Below, in pieces: positions 1 to 12,611 of a DNA stretch of 64,000 nucleotides. The first letter of the stretch is position 1; the number at the start of each line of letters is the position of its first letter. Origin of the DNA: Psococerastis gibbosa (lineage: Eukaryota; Arthropoda; Insecta; Psocodea; Psocidae); contig OZ020490.1 in NCBI GenBank assembly GCA_963971405.1, positions 17,633,464 to 17,697,463 on the forward strand. The letters are read 5' to 3'. A program made the position numbers and the translations under genes. Below the pieces are notes generated by a model that worked only from the letters and a program-made list of their open reading frames with translations, did no database searches and was not told where the DNA came from.

Positions 1-663
1 TCTTTTCCTTGTGCCAAATTTTTAGGAGTAAGCAATGCATTCTCGTGGTTAGGGTTTCTCCACCGTTTTTCAATAATTCTGCCGGGATGTTATCGACTCC
101 AGATGCTTTATTGTTTTTCAGTCTATTCATGGCGTCTCTTACTTCATTTATAGATGGTTCGGGTGTAAAAGGTTCTGCAGTCTGGTACCTGGCGGACTCA
201 TGATTGTCCGTACCCACGTCCCCATTCAGTAGCTCGTTAAAATATGTTCGCCATTGGGTGAGAGCCTCGGTAGGGTTGCTTAGCAGATCTCCTGCTTGGT
301 TTCGGATAGTGGGGATTGATTGATATTGGCCCCGCATCACCCGTATGGTTCTATACATTTCCCTGCCATTGTTCGCGATCCTATTTCTTTCAATTTCATC
401 GACCTTATTGTTGAGGTACCTTCTTTTCTCCCTTCTCAGGATAGATGCAGTGACTCTCCTAATTTCATGATACTCTTCTCGCTTAACGCTGTCCGCTAAG
501 AAAACTAGGTATGCCCTCTTTCTCTGAGTGACAGCGTTTTCACAGACTTGGTTAAACCCCAACCCCCTGTAGGAGGACCACATACCTCTCCCGTCAGCCC
601 AGACATTCCGACTTCCATCGGGGTAGGGTACCCGATCTCCATCATCATGCGAGGTTACCGGCA
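1..663 (-). mobile_element. Non-LTR retrotransposon (LINE) reverse-transcriptase fragment, runs off left edge
   Basis: Read on the minus strand, one frame stays open from about 663 down to base 1. From about 540 it has the look of the segment between the endonuclease and reverse transcriptase of a LINE ORF2: a basic linker (RKRAYLVFLADSVKREEY), then FNELLNGDVG and the RT-entry motif NNKASGVDNIPAELLKNGG at about 60-120. The open frame suggests a fairly recent insertion. The part from 541 to 663 is open but is not recognised as ORF2. The rest of the RT would lie left of the window. The clade (RTE/Jockey-like) is a guess. Confidence 0.8.
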
Positions 664-808
664 TGCACCAGCGAGGAGGTGGGAGTAGGTATTGACTATA
701 GAGAGGCGGTGTTTTGCGCATCCATAGCCCTTAGCATGCCAATTCGTGTGTATTCTGCATAAATTAAGATTTTTCTGCTGTTGAGAAATGTAAAATTTAT
801 ATTTTCAG

Positions 809-908
809 GGGCTGAATCCAATAGATCATTAGGTGCCGGTGTTATCAATTTTATGAATGACGATGTAGGCAGAACGTTAGCCAATGACTGTGCCATAGAA
901 TTAAAAAG
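809..908 (+). CDS. alpha4GT: alpha4GT internal exon
   Basis: Acceptor ttatattttcag precedes 809; donor AG|gtaagc follows 908. The exon starts with the last two bases of a codon and ends with two bases (AG). It encodes AESNRSLGAGVINFMNDD and on to ELK. It is too short to be found by length alone and was identified from its match to the family segment and from its phase fit with the next exon. Confidence 0.75.
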
Positions 909-2433
909 GTAAGCAAAATCATACAATTTCAAATTCATAGGTTTTTTTCTACAGGAAAAACAATGGCTGAACTCAAGGAGTTAGCGTCCGAACGGGTCAA
1001 CGCAGGGTCAAGGTCGACCCCCTTAAGCTGGGCACGCGGTAAAAAGAGGGAAGAAGGTTTAATCTACAAGATGTAAACAATTTTTGGCTACCTACTGCTA
1101 ATGTTTCTTTCTTAACATAAAAAAATGGATCAAAGACAGTAGTGGAACAAAAAACCTCAGAAAAGACACAAAATCATGGTATCTTAAGTTCTCAAAAAAA
1201 TCTCTTAATGCTTATTTTTTTCTGAACCTCTTCCTTGATGATTTGCCCGTATTTCTGCCTATCCGTTTGAAGATCCTCGATTAGCACACATTTTACAATA
1301 ACACTTAACGAATAACCTTTTAGACGCTAAACATGTGGAAGAAGTGAATAACTACACACAATACACATGGCTGTTTTATACAGTAGGCCTACATTCAAAA
1401 TTGTGTAGTGTGGCACGTGCGGGAATACCCAACATACAGACCCCAGCTGCTTAGTATTTTGAATAGGCTGTAGCTAATAGCTTAGCAGAGCTTTCAAAAC
1501 ACTGAGTCACTAGCGTCTGGCACTCTGACTCTGGCAGGTTTCACTGCCATCAAGTTCAAATTCCTTAGCCACAGAGGGTGGCGAGCAAAGGAATGGACGG
1601 GTGACTTTCGAAGGGGCTGCATTGCAGGGGTGGAATGAGGTCCCAACCCCCTGCTGCAATTTGCCCCTTCGACACCTTCTCATGTTGGGTATGCTGCGGC
1701 CTGGGGGCTCAAGGACTCAACACTGTTATATATAGTTACGTTCCTGAAACCGCCACTATGGCGCTCCCATGCTGACAAGACAATCACCGAGTCAGCAACG
1801 CAGGCCATGCACCTGAGCTCCGAGTATCAACCAAGGAGTGAAGGAAAGACAGTCTGAGTTGAGCGGTTCGAGAGGAAGAATTTGAAAAATACTTTTTTTC
1901 TTTTTTAAAAGGGGGTTTCGCTCTCGGGAATATTACTAGGCTATATAATTATATTAAAAGGTGGCGGGGCATTTCTTAAAACGTATCACTCATTCATCAC
2001 TCCATGATCAGTATTTTATGAGATAATTGGCCTTGAACATAAACGTGTAGTGCTGTTAATCTTTTGCGCTTGCAGGACATTCGACGGCTCTGACTGGGGC
2101 AATAACGGGCCAGGTGTCCTATCCCGTGTCTTACGCAGAAGATGCAACCAAACCGGGGTACTGGACATGATTTCCGGAGACTGCCAGGGATTCAATGTGC
2201 TGCCCGTTAATAGAATCTACGCATTTCCCTATTGGAGGGCCTCCATGTTTTTCCAGGCGGGAAAACTGTCACTGGCGAAAACTTTACTGAAATCCAGTTT
2301 AGTGGTGCATTACTGGAACAAGGTATCTGAGAAGTTCCCTATAACAGCAAAGGAAAGTGCAGGTGTGCCGTTTTTACATTACGCGAGGAGACACTGTCCG
2401 AAGGTATATGAATATGTAAAGGGTGTGTTTTAA
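809..2433 (+). CDS. alpha4GT: Alpha-1,4-glycosyltransferase (A4GALT/Gb3-synthase family), 3' part of gene
   Basis: Type II Golgi enzymes of this family add alpha-1,4-linked galactose or N-acetylgalactosamine to glycolipids. Two exons (809-908 and 2076-2433) join in phase: AG at the end of the first plus G at the start of the second makes Arg. Together they give the C-terminal 151 residues and a TAA stop at 2431-2433. The conserved Gb3-synthase C-terminal motif GNNGPGVLSRVLRR is plain, followed by the acidic and aromatic segment VLPVNRIYAFPYW and a conserved-looking SLVVHYWNK. The first exon (SLGAGVINFMNDD) fits the acceptor-site segment just upstream. The N-terminal anchor and the DXD metal-binding motif must lie on exons left of the window. 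The insect alpha4GT1/2 assignment is by family resemblance only; substrate is not predictable here. No frameshift or stop interrupts the part seen. Confidence 0.85.
909..2075 (+). other. alpha4GT intron
   Basis: Bounded by gtaagc at 909 and ttgcag before 2076. It holds unassigned AT-rich sequence. Two partly inverted segments with the core ATACCCAACAT are at about 1413-1452 and 1678-1715 and may bound a degraded inverted-repeat element. No further exon was seen. Confidence 0.6.
2076..2433 (+). CDS. alpha4GT: alpha4GT terminal exon
   Basis: Acceptor cgcttgcag lies at 2067-2075. The exon reads TFDGSDWGNNGPGVLSRVLR onward and ends KGVF followed by TAA. No clear AATAAA polyadenylation signal stands out in the AT-rich 100 bases downstream. 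Confidence 0.9.
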
Positions 2434-2756
2434 ACGAGCAATGAGTACATTTAACAATATACAATACAATTTGTTTTATAATATAATTTATTTTTATAAC
2501 CTATTATTGGGTTTTTGGGGTATATGGGGACAATTGATTAGTGACTGGTACTGCTGTTCTATTAAGTTATAGTACTAATAGGTGGGTGGTCGATTTAGAG
2601 ATTTTTTTGCCGTAGGCTGAAGACATTTCCCGCCTGTTATGATGGCTTGTGTTGTGGTGTGAGACCATACCCCTAAATTTAAAGTGTTCAACGGATGGGA
2701 TATAATATTTTATAAGATCCCCCAAAGGAGCGCGTTGTTTAATTTCTGCCTGTAAT

Positions 2757-2940
2757 CAAGGCCGTAGCCCGGATTTTTTTCGGGGGGGGGGGGGGGGTGG
2801 GGGTTTAGAAATTTCATAGGATATTACATAGTGGTTTTTATTTTTCCTCTCAAAATCCGATTCTATCTAGTATGAATCCATTTCATTTCGGGGGGGGGGG
2901 GGGATTTGAACCCCATGAACCCCCCTTGGCTACAGCCTTG
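2757..2940. mobile_element. hAT-like MITE, CAAGGCCGTAGCC family
   Basis: 184-bp element with terminal inverted repeats CAAGGCCGTAGCC / GGCTACAGCCTTG, flanked by a perfect 8-bp target-site duplication cctgtaat (2749-2756 and 2941-2948). Long G-runs lie close inside both ends. The 8-bp duplication and CAAGG ends are typical of hAT elements. There is no coding capacity. Other copies are at 19161-19279 and 60991-61160. Confidence 0.9.
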
Positions 2941-2948
2941 CCTGTAAT

Positions 2949-5270
2949 CTATTGTAAGCCCCAGGCATGTTCGAAGCGTCATATTTTGAGTAAGTTAATG
3001 TTTGTGTTCCAAAAAAGACGTTTATTTAACTCTAAACTGAAAATTTAGATATTAGTTCGAGTAACATTTGCCGCTGTAGCTGCCAGTCTTTTCAACCTAT
3101 TTATAAAGCCACCTGTGTGGGTGGTACTATTTGCTACACCCTACACGCACACAAACACAAAAATGCAGAATTAAACGTCATAAAATGTACAATCTAATAA
3201 GTTGCAAGGTTGCATAATTTAGAAATTGCAGGACTTGTAGGGCAATAAACAACAAACGGATGAACGGTAAAATTAATTTTTTTTTCTTGGGAGTCCTTAA
3301 TTTTCAGGTTCTAAACTAAAGAAAAATTTTCCCCGTGTGCTTGGGCTAAATAAACGTAACTTTTTACACTATTTAAACACAGCAGCAACAGATAAATTGA
3401 GCCAAAGCGTGTAACTGCAATTATTTTAAATTTGAGATAGGCTAGCAAACTGCACTTGTCTGCACCTTGGTCTTCCTGAAGCACTTAGGTATTTATTTTA
3501 GAGGCCAATCCGTATAAATTTTCCATGCTCAGTTCCTGAATAAAATACATTTGAAAATCAGTTCATCAACTGAAAATGGTTAAAGTTTCTTTATCTCAAA
3601 GTCAGTTTGACCGCAGTTATATTCTTTGGCTTCTTATGGCCTACGTCTCCTACGTTTCAATTGCCAATGGTCTGCAAACTGGGGGGTCTACCACGCCATT
3701 TAGTATTAACTTACTCTTGGGGTTAAAAATGTAAACATAACAATTTTGAATAGTACTTATCAGCATTCTAAAATAATAAAAATTATAAAAAAATATATTA
3801 AAGTACAGGTTGACAATTTATCGAGGCCTCCAACTTCACATAGGATTGCCAGCAATTATTGTGTGCAGTTACCGGGAAAAAGGTAACAATTCTCACAGCT
3901 TTGTTATTGACGTGACAACGTTTAATAAATTGATGAGCGCCGGCTGGAATACTAGGTGCATGTACGAAAAAGTGTAACGCGGGTCGCTGACGCGGGTCGC
4001 TAACGCGGATCGGGTACGGGTTTAAAGCAACTTTTAAGGCAGATGTAGAAGGTCCATCTCAATTTAAATTATACTTATATCTTCGTCTATTCTTCTTTTT
4101 TTTCTTTCTAAAAACCAACAGTCTACCAAAGTCTTCAAAAAATTTAATCATAATCAATACATATTTATATGTGCTTACAAGCATCCGGTTTAATTAGTTT
4201 TAACTCTGGGTTAGTTACACCTAGGCTTACCATACTGTACGTTCCGGTTTAAAAGCCTTGCCCTGGGTGCGATTTGTCCCAGTTTTTAAAATTAATTTAA
4301 CATGTTCTCAATTGGTTAAGTATATTAAACACTCAAATACTCTTCCAATAGCCTATTCGATGCAAGATTTAGACGTTAAACCTAAACGCATAAAACTCTA
4401 TAAAAAATTACATTTTCCAATAAACATTTGTAAGCACCAGCATATGTTTACACTTTTCCAGGATAATTTTTTAAACTGGATAGAAATTCTGTCACGATTT
4501 TCTTGTTTGATTAAAAATTGACAGCCATTGACATAAAATAACGTATTGTACAAATTAGGGGCTGAGCTATAGCTGCAGTCTGCACAGCAAGATGCTATAT
4601 GAAAGTGTCTTTATACGTTGCCCAAGTGTCCAAAGAGGCATAAGTCAAGTAACATAGAGTATAAATAAATAAAATAGAGTATCTAAATAACAAGCAGAAG
4701 CAGGAAAGCAACTCATCCGTATCTAAAACTAGGTACCATTATTTTTCTCTTCCTCCTTCTTGGTATGTGGCAACAGGGATAGTACCGTGTATTGTTTATA
4801 CAAATTTCTATAGTGTTTACGGTAGTAGTAAAAGTGGTAGACCTTCAGAGAACTGTACCTGAACGGTACTTGTACTCGTATCTGAAGTTGCAACATTGCA
4901 TTTTAAACAGGAAAGCGAGAGCGTATTCTATTCTTTTAATTGACAATGCAGTAGTATTTTCAATTTTATTGTAATTTGTTCAATATGAGTATTTTAATTA
5001 GGCTACCCACCAGTTCATTTACAAGACGTATATAAATCTAATGAACGAATATAGAGGAGGGGGAAGTTGTCATTAGGGGACCTACTTAATTGTAATCTGG
5101 AATCTGACAAAAAAAGGTGTAACCCATCTTCGTTTGAAAAGTCTCGGTAAAGAAGTTTGCTCTGCACCATCATGCATTGGAATTGATTATGGTGCTTTCA
5201 GCACTCCTTAGCTATCGGTAAGGCCTACTAGTGAAAAATTACTATGCAGTCTTTCCATATGTACCGACAC
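2949..5270. other. Intergenic, no gene seen
   Basis: AT-rich sequence with scattered short open frames that lack codon structure or family resemblance. No tRNA-like or inverted-repeat element was recognised. Confidence 0.5.
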
Positions 5271-5274
5271 CTTC

Positions 5275-5449
5275 ACAAGGGCGGATTTTACGGGGGGTCC
5301 GGACCCCCCCCTCCCCCAAATAAAATGAACTTACACTAGATAACAATGGGTTTACAGTGGGAATGAAAAATAATAATGTTTTTTAATGTTATAATCCACT
5401 GAACCTGCCCGCTGACCCCCCCCCCCCCTAAATTGGAAGCAAAATCCGT
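5275..5449. mobile_element. hAT-like MITE with CAAGGGCGGATTTT ends
   Basis: Left end CAAGGGCGGATTTTACGG and right end AAAATCCGTCTTTG are inverted repeats with C-runs just inside. Flanks (caccttca / aactttca) could be a decayed 8-bp duplication with two mismatches. Confidence 0.55.
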
Positions 5450-5512
5450 CTTTGAAACTTTCAAGCGATATGGTGGGATTTTTGGGAGATAACCGAAATT
5501 AGAGGATATAAC

Positions 5513-5586
5513 TGGACTTGGCGGGATTTGAACCCACGATCTACGCCTAACCAGGGCGTCGTCTTAACCGCTGGACCACAAGCCCC
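5513..5586 (-). repeat. tRNA-like SINE head (GGGCTTGTGGTCCAGCGG family)
   Basis: On the minus strand this folds like a tRNA: acceptor-like GGGCTTG/CAAGTCC, an A-box-like TGGTCCAGCGG, an anticodon-like loop, and a B-box-like GGTTCAAATCC (one base from consensus). Copies at 15891-15932, 62754-62820 and 62877-62949 and shared flanking sequence show it is a dispersed repeat, so it is not called a functional tRNA. The tRNA of origin is uncertain; the loop would read GGT (Thr-like) in the best copy. Confidence 0.7.
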
Positions 5587-5796
5587 GACAAGAACATAGT
5601 TTTCATCTATATACTCTACTTATATGCTCTTATTGACATGATTTGTATTGCTAGACAGGTTAGCACAACTATCCAACCGAACAGGTCTGTGAGTAAACGA
5701 ACAAAAACAAAAACTTAGTGTTTTAGCAAAACTTGTTATAACTATACTATAACTAGAATGTAAAACCCAAAAAAATCGTTAAAAAATTAACTTTGC

Positions 5797-6000
5797 CTAA
5801 GGCGGCAATTCCACCGGCGAATTTACTTCATTTTTTTGATTTGAGATTTTTGTTTGTTTTGTTTTAAGGAGACTATTATGTAGATACTTAACTTATCTAA
5901 TATACATTAAGTTATAATATGGTAGAGACTTATTAATGATGTCTGCTACCATATTATAACTTAATTTATTATATATATATTTATATTTATATTATATATT
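5797..6000. mobile_element. Degraded palindromic MITE, GGCGGC-TTCCACCGGCG family
   Basis: The left arm (cctaaggcggcaattccacc, TTTGTTTTGTTTTAAGGAGA) matches the complete element at 17399-17763. The central inverted AAGTTATAATATGGTA / TACCATATTATAACTT hairpin is kept, but the right terminal arm is replaced by AT-rich sequence. Confidence 0.6.
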
Positions 6001-7360
6001 ATTAATTTGAATATGAATAGCCTACTCTTAGCAAGAACCTATACAAAATTTTGTTTTGGTTGGACGGAGGAGGGGTCCTCCATTATAATATCTAGATTTT
6101 AATAGTTCAGACCGGAAATTTTCAATACCTTCGCCGTTTATACACATTTTTACAAACATTTGAGGAGGGGTGGGGGGTCAATTAAAATAAATACGGTAAT
6201 CATTTGTTTACAAACAGACCTAAAAGTCCAATCAAATTCATACCGCATGCATACCTCCCTCCTCAATCATTATGTATAGAATTAATTTTTTTCTACTGGT
6301 AAATACTATAGTACTACAGAAATAAAAAAATTAATGCTAAATTTGGGAGTGATAAAATGAGACAAGTGCTCTTAAATAATTATAATACCGTATAGTCAAT
6401 ATCCATAATTCTTCGTCTCGTAGGTAATTTTCCATAATAATAAAAATATTTTCCATTTATTAGGAACCCCATTGAAACTCACACTATCATCACTTCTTTC
6501 AGACTCCATAACTTTCCTAAAAATAACGCTGTCTTCATAAGATTATCATGGGCGGCATTTCTTCTTACACTATGAGGGTCAGGGCCGCATGTAAGTTTGT
6601 TAGTAGGTTACCAACACCATTGGACCTATCAAGTACAACGGTATCTTCAACACTTTCCTAACTCCTATTCACTTTCAGAAGCTGCTTAACTCATAACTAC
6701 GAGAAACTGGCCACTTCCTGATATACTCTGACAGCTGCAGTCCTACTATGGCGATTTGAGATTAACTTAATCACCGAGAATAGGATTAAATTATTGTAAG
6801 TAACCCCAAGGTGTCAGCAGCCATTATTATGGCGATTTGAGATTAACATAATTGATTGCTTTAAACAAATGTGTGAAAAATGCGCGGGAAATTCAAATTG
6901 ATAAAATTGGTCCTCGGCTATATGTTTTTAGTGAGTTTTCAATTTTTTCTCCCTTAGACACATTAATTAAAATTCTTATAATATTTCAAACTTCTACCTG
7001 TTCATGTTAATGTTTAGTAATTCCTAAGGGGGGGGGGGGGAGTCAGTGGCAAACTTCGCTGCCTAGAAGATACCTTAATACGTCCCTGCATAGCTTGTGG
7101 AAATACAGTGATTCTCATTGGAATCTCTAACTATATTGTATTTGTTTACCATGGAACACATAATATCTATCTCGGTACCGGTTCGTTATTTATATTCACG
7201 TGAGTGTGCCATAAATTACGCTGCACCTCATGATCCAAGCTCAGGCACCATGGACAAGACCATGTTACTTATTTCCCCTGGGCCCTTCTGTTTACAGTTA
7301 TAAATGCGTGAACCATAATTCGTTGGTAAAATTTAAACCTTATACTTCTATCAAAATGCG

Positions 7361-7770
7361 AAAAACCCATAGATTTTTATAATAATACTAGATAACGAAC
7401 TCCCCTGCATATTTTGAAGCCAGCCGCCATTGCTATAAGTGGATAGAAAACGTTGTTTACATTCATTAACACCTTGCGTTCTTATGAGATTTCCTAACAT
7501 TTTCTGTGAAAATTACGTTCAAAAGTTCAATCTTTCAGTTTATTTTCAGTGGATTTTGATTAATAGTTACATAAAAGACAATATTAACTGAAATTAAATC
7601 AAGATAAAATTTATTTCTTCGAGAAGTACTCATTTAATAACAGGTACTTTGCGTTCTTTCCGTTCTTTCTATCCACTTATAGCAATGGCGGATGGCTTCA
7701 CAACACTCCATACAGAGACCTTGGGAGTTCGATATCTAGTATTATTATTAAAATCTATGGAAGAACCCCA
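7361..7770. mobile_element. Long-terminal-inverted-repeat MITE
   Basis: Two arms of about 90 bp are inverted copies: ACCCATAGATTTTTATAATA ... GCCATTGCTATAAGTGGATA on the left and TATCCACTTATAGCAATGGC ... AAATCTATGG on the right, separated by about 230 bp of AT-rich DNA. No coding capacity; superfamily not assigned. Confidence 0.65.
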
Positions 7771-7924
7771 TAAATGCACTATAGAAGTCGACGACACTGT
7801 CAATAAATAAATAAATAAATAAATAATAGTTTATTTGCAAACAGACAATGTCCAATAATATGCCAGTGAAGGCAACAAAAAGCCTTTCTGGGCAATTAAA
7901 CCCCTATTGTATGAGGGTAGTCGC

Positions 7925-8135
7925 CAAGGACGGATACAGGGGGGGGGGGGGGGTAGGGGGGTAGGGGGGGGTAGGGGGGGTAGCAGCCCCCCCCCCAAAA
8001 TTTGGTAAATCTAGGTAAATCTATTGTAAATTAAGTTATTACGATCTAATTTAGTCGATCCTACATAAGTTTTTCCTATTTTGACCCTCAGCTACCCCCC
8101 CCCCCCCAAAAAAAAATGGGCTGGATCCGTCCCTG
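7925..8135. mobile_element. hAT-like MITE, GGACGGATCC family
   Basis: Ends CAAGGACGGATAC / GGATCCGTCCCTG with a perfect 8-bp target-site duplication gtagtcgc (7917-7924 and 8136-8143). G- and C-runs lie immediately inside both termini. The interior GTAAATCTATTGTAA...TTTTTCCTATTTTGAC is shared with the element at 25337-25515. Confidence 0.9.
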
Positions 8136-8143
8136 GTAGTCGC

Positions 8144-10500
8144 ACCACCCTATAAAACTTGTCCTGGATGCTGATAAGTCTCTATATTTCTCCATCTCTC
8201 CCCCCCCCCCCAATAAAATCCTAGGGGGTGGCAAATTAATCCTTGACCCACTGATTTTTGATTTTCCTTATAAATAGTATGGTAATGGTGTGGTAATTAA
8301 ACCGTCAACGGAAATGATATTGTTACATTTAACTGAAATGTGCTAGTGACGTCCTTTAGTATGTTTGTGATAAACTTTAGTAAAAGAGACTTTTGTTGTT
8401 TCTTAGCTCAAAATCAATTCTTACACTCTGAATTTTTATTTATTTAAATATTACATCCAGGTATGTCTTCCCTTTGGCTCGGCTGTGAAGCTGGCAACCC
8501 GCAGATTTCTACCAGCCGAAGTTCACAGGTAGGTATTGGAACGTATTGGTATAGGTATTGTTAGCGGGTTCAATATTTTGGTTATGAAATAATTTCTATC
8601 TCCATCAGACTCTAGACGAGGCATATTTTTTTCAAAGCAGGTGGGAACGTCAGCGTAATTTCTCTGGATATTGCTTATTGTCACCAGATTTTTTGAATTT
8701 TCCTGTAACATTATTAGTCGGCTTGAAGAATATTCATACTATTCGTTGTTTCATGTTTATCATCTACCCCTATTTGAAGACTATTGTCATAAAATCATCG
8801 AGAATTGGCTTCTGATCCCTTAAGGCTGAGTGTTCAAAATCATATAGCTCCAATGTCGTTGAATAGCCATTTGGAGCTTTCTAAAATATTTGCAAACAAA
8901 GGTGGGCCGAGTTTTTTACAAAATTAATTAATTTCTCGTTCTTTATTCGAATAGACTTAATATTAAAAATTCTTAAAATACACAAAGCCATTTTGAAGTT
9001 AAAGCCTACTGTATGTATAATCACACACTGATTAAAAACCTGTCTAAAGTAGTAAATCACAGAAAATAGCTCATTAAAACAGGTGGCAGTATATTTTGAT
9101 TCTTACCAAAACCAGTAACTCTTCTGGAGAAAGAGGGTTTCTGCACTCAAACATACGGCAGTGTTGCGGTAGATCAACTAAGAAAATTTCTAATTTGCCG
9201 CCGGGAGTCTTAAGCTAAACATAGGAGCGCAGTCGAGAAAGTAGGGGTTAGTCTGGAGACAAGTTCGTCGGCTGCTTGAGGAGGGAGATTGGAGTAGCGG
9301 CCGCATTTCTTTCACATCTCGTTTCAGTTTTACAATAACATTGTTCGTTATCTGTACAACAACAGTTGGTTACCTACAATTTTCGCGTTAAATTATTATT
9401 AAGCAGTACCTTCTGTCAATTAAAAAAAAAGAAAAAACATCCCTTGCCGGTTAAACAGGGTGCGCACTCGGAGTTGTTATTGACGTGCAAGCAACTATTT
9501 TATTTGTTATAAACATTCAAATTTACAAACAATTAATATAAAAAATTATTTTCAATTTTTTCCACGGTAGCATATAATTTTTTATTGGAAATTTTCGGAA
9601 AAGAACCGCGTAGTGTGTTCAAAAATTTGTTTTGTAGTTAAGATGGGTGCCGTCCGCCATTGCAAGGGTTGACAATTTATTTTTTCCGCCCCTTATCATT
9701 ATTATCTAGTCCGTAATCTGTGCAAAAATGTTTCTAAAAATTCTGCAAGTTAAGGATACATACCGAGGAAACCGATTTTGGTAAGTGCTATTGATTTTTC
9801 GTTTGCTTATTCATGTGTTTTCGTTGGGGTTCACCCCAGCCCGGTGCGTTATTCCGTAGCTTCCAGGGCGGAGGGAACAGATTTTTAAAACTTTTACCCA
9901 CAATTTTGTGAGAAAAGTGTTTATTTTACGCTCTAACACCGTGGATTTTCAATTAGAAAGAGAAATTTACACATGATTTGGGTAATTTTGGGGGAATGGT
10001 GTTGGCGTAAAGCATGGCTGTGCTGTGCTAAGCAAAGCAGTGGGAGCTTTTGGAACTTTCAGTAAAACCTTAGACCATGACTTTTCTATAAAATATAAAA
10101 AAAATCTGGTTCAATCTGCTCTAGTCCAGTTTCAATGACATCTTTTTAGTTTTTAAACCAATACTGTGCTTGTAACATACAGGCCATTCTATCATTAATT
10201 ATACAAGCGACTGCTGCTAGAAAAATGTGCGTATACCATAATAATAAACAGAAAATGGGCAACCCCTCGCAATGGTATCCATTATGATAGAAGAGGCAGT
10301 CTCAATTAACTGAGGTAAGATACCTCATGTGAAGCGAACACTCAAAAGCTCTGGTGAAAAACAATCTGGGCAGATGGACCGTGGTCAATGTGGAATATTA
10401 AGTCCAGAGGTTTTGTCGCTAATGACCCTCCAAGTCCGAGGTACCTAATTGCTTCGTATTCTTCGTATTCTACGTGTATAGTCTATTCACTGAAGATATC
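8144..10500. other. Intergenic, no gene seen
   Basis: AT-rich DNA with no recognisable exon. A C-run is at about 8205. No supported feature. Confidence 0.5.
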
Positions 10501-10509
10501 AGTCACAGT

Positions 10510-10708
10510 CAAGGTTTTGGTTTCGGGGGGGGGGGGGGGGTTCAATTTTTTTTAAACGTAATTAATTAATTAAAGTTTGTAGGTTTGTAAAATTATAAAT
10601 TGTACCCATAAAATATAAAATTAAATTAAATTTGTGTTAAGCCCTTTTATTTCGGGGGGGGGGGGGGGGGGTCCGGACCCCTTGGAGCACCCATGGGCAC
10701 GGCCATTG
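10510..10708. mobile_element. hAT-like MITE, GGGCACGGCC family
   Basis: Starts CAAGGTTTTGG followed by a G-run and ends GGGCACGGCCATTG, again with a G-run and GTCCGGACCCC near the end. The interior TTTTTTTAAACGTAATTAAT matches the elements at 32322-32480 and 44213-44385. Flanks tcacagtc / ccacagtt look like a decayed duplication. Confidence 0.75.
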
Positions 10709-10716
10709 CCACAGTT

Positions 10717-12600
10717 CCTCACAAAATGTAAATACTCCAATCCGACCACGGCTCACCCATCTGGATTCTTTCTATTCACAGACCCATAGATTTGTCCTTA
10801 ATAATTTGCCCCTAATATTTTTCTTCATTGTATCCCTGCAGGAACCAAGCGCTTATGTGCCATACGGGGGGGGGTTACCCTCAACGCCGGAAATCATACA
10901 AAAATTAACAGTTATGCTTTTTTTTTGCTTCAAAATCCCCCTTCCCAACCCCTTTTCTACATAGGCACCGTTGGCTTACTATTTACAAGGCTTATAACAA
11001 AGTTACTGATCATTGGATGAATAAGAATAAGAAATATTCTTTTTCTATTATCTATTATCTTTCTAGGGGTATTACTTGCAAAGTCCATGATTTTCCACAT
11101 TTATAAAGCGGCATCATTTCAGCTTTAGACGGGGGGAGGGGGGGGGGTTACTTTTTTTACGATGCTACCTTTACAAGAAATGAAGAAAACTAATTTCCAA
11201 TGCCCCCTTTTACATGGCTTAGTGGAAAGTAAATTCCCCCATTTATTAACTAAAGAGTCCAATTTATTGACCATTACAGAAACACAGCCACTCTGATAAT
11301 ATGCACCTGCCCCCCCCCCCCCCCCAGCCCCCCCCCCAAGCCCCCCCTCCAAGCCCCTGTGTTTGTATATGACGTAGAAAAAAGTAGTATTGCCCTGGCT
11401 TTGCCCCTAGAAATATGTCTAAGAAAGGTAGAAGAAAGAAAAGTGTATCTATTTTCCATTGTAAGAATTCTTACCACTATGGGCCAAAATTCATGGTAAT
11501 TTAACGAAACAAACAACGTTATGCAGTATGAGGTTCTGTAGGGACAGTTTTGGTCACTAGGTTAGCTGACGACAAACCGATATCCATATTATTCAAAATG
11601 GCCGCCGTTTCCATGTGAAACCTAAGCTCTTAGCATCAAATTAATTCTTTTAATATTTTTTATAATATTTTTACTATGCCTGGACCTTATTTCGCTGCAT
11701 ATAATTTAATATATATATTCTCCATGATTTATAGAAAAATATCACTTTAAAATAATACGTAATTAAAAATCATTTTAAAATAGTATTGAGGCTTATGGAA
11801 AAATCAACGCTTTGATATCATTACAACTGGTGCTGCCATCTACAAAATGACGTCACAAATGAACCTCATTGCATGGGAAATCAACCTACTGTTGTACTTA
11901 TTGTCATAAATTTACGCGGGACTGCGTGAAAGAACAAACAAGGCAAGGCACCAATATAATAATACAATAGAAGCAAAAAACGGTTTGGTACCGTATTAGT
12001 CAAAATGAATATAACAATAGGTTGTAAGTTTGTTCAGGTATGTTAAAAGAAATGCTCCCGTAATTGTGGTTATCACAAAGGCGGAAGGGAGCTGTTTTTC
12101 TACAGTGTGATCCTTTTTTTTCCACTAATTTTTAAAATACAGGCACGCGACCTGGCTACCCTACCTACCTGCATCTAGTTGGGCTTCATTGTGGGGTTAT
12201 TGTTGTTTTATTTACTACGACCCTTTTACTATTTTCGTCATTTTTTTTTGTCATCCACCCTAAATGGCACACGCAACCTTTTGCTACATGCCAGATCCCA
12301 TTACTTCCAAGGTTGCCGCGAATCCCATTCCCATCTTTGAATTCAAAATCAAAATCAAAATGTATTTAATTCTATCTAAAAAATACAAGATACAAATGAA
12401 CAATTCCCAACCCCAAATGTTCCTAAGAATGTGCATGGGGAGGGAACAATTAGTTCCGCTTTGTAACTCCATCCGTCCATCGACTAATTACATAGTGATA
12501 TCAATAACTGTGGACGATCATTGTTAGTGACGGACACATTATGAGCATCAAAATGTAGAAGAACCATTCTGCTATAATATGGCATCGGCCGCCATCTTGA
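10717..12600. other. Intergenic with G/C homopolymer tracts
   Basis: Contains G- and C-runs at about 11131-11148 and 11309-11346 that may be remains of MITE ends, otherwise AT-rich. Glycine- or proline-rich open frames here are homopolymer artefacts. Confidence 0.5.
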
Positions 12601-12611
12601 AACAAAATGGC

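Noticed and set aside
1413-1715. Inverted-repeat element in the glycosyltransferase intron
   Set aside because: Only a short core (ATACCCAACAT and complement) pairs, with no clear ends or duplication.
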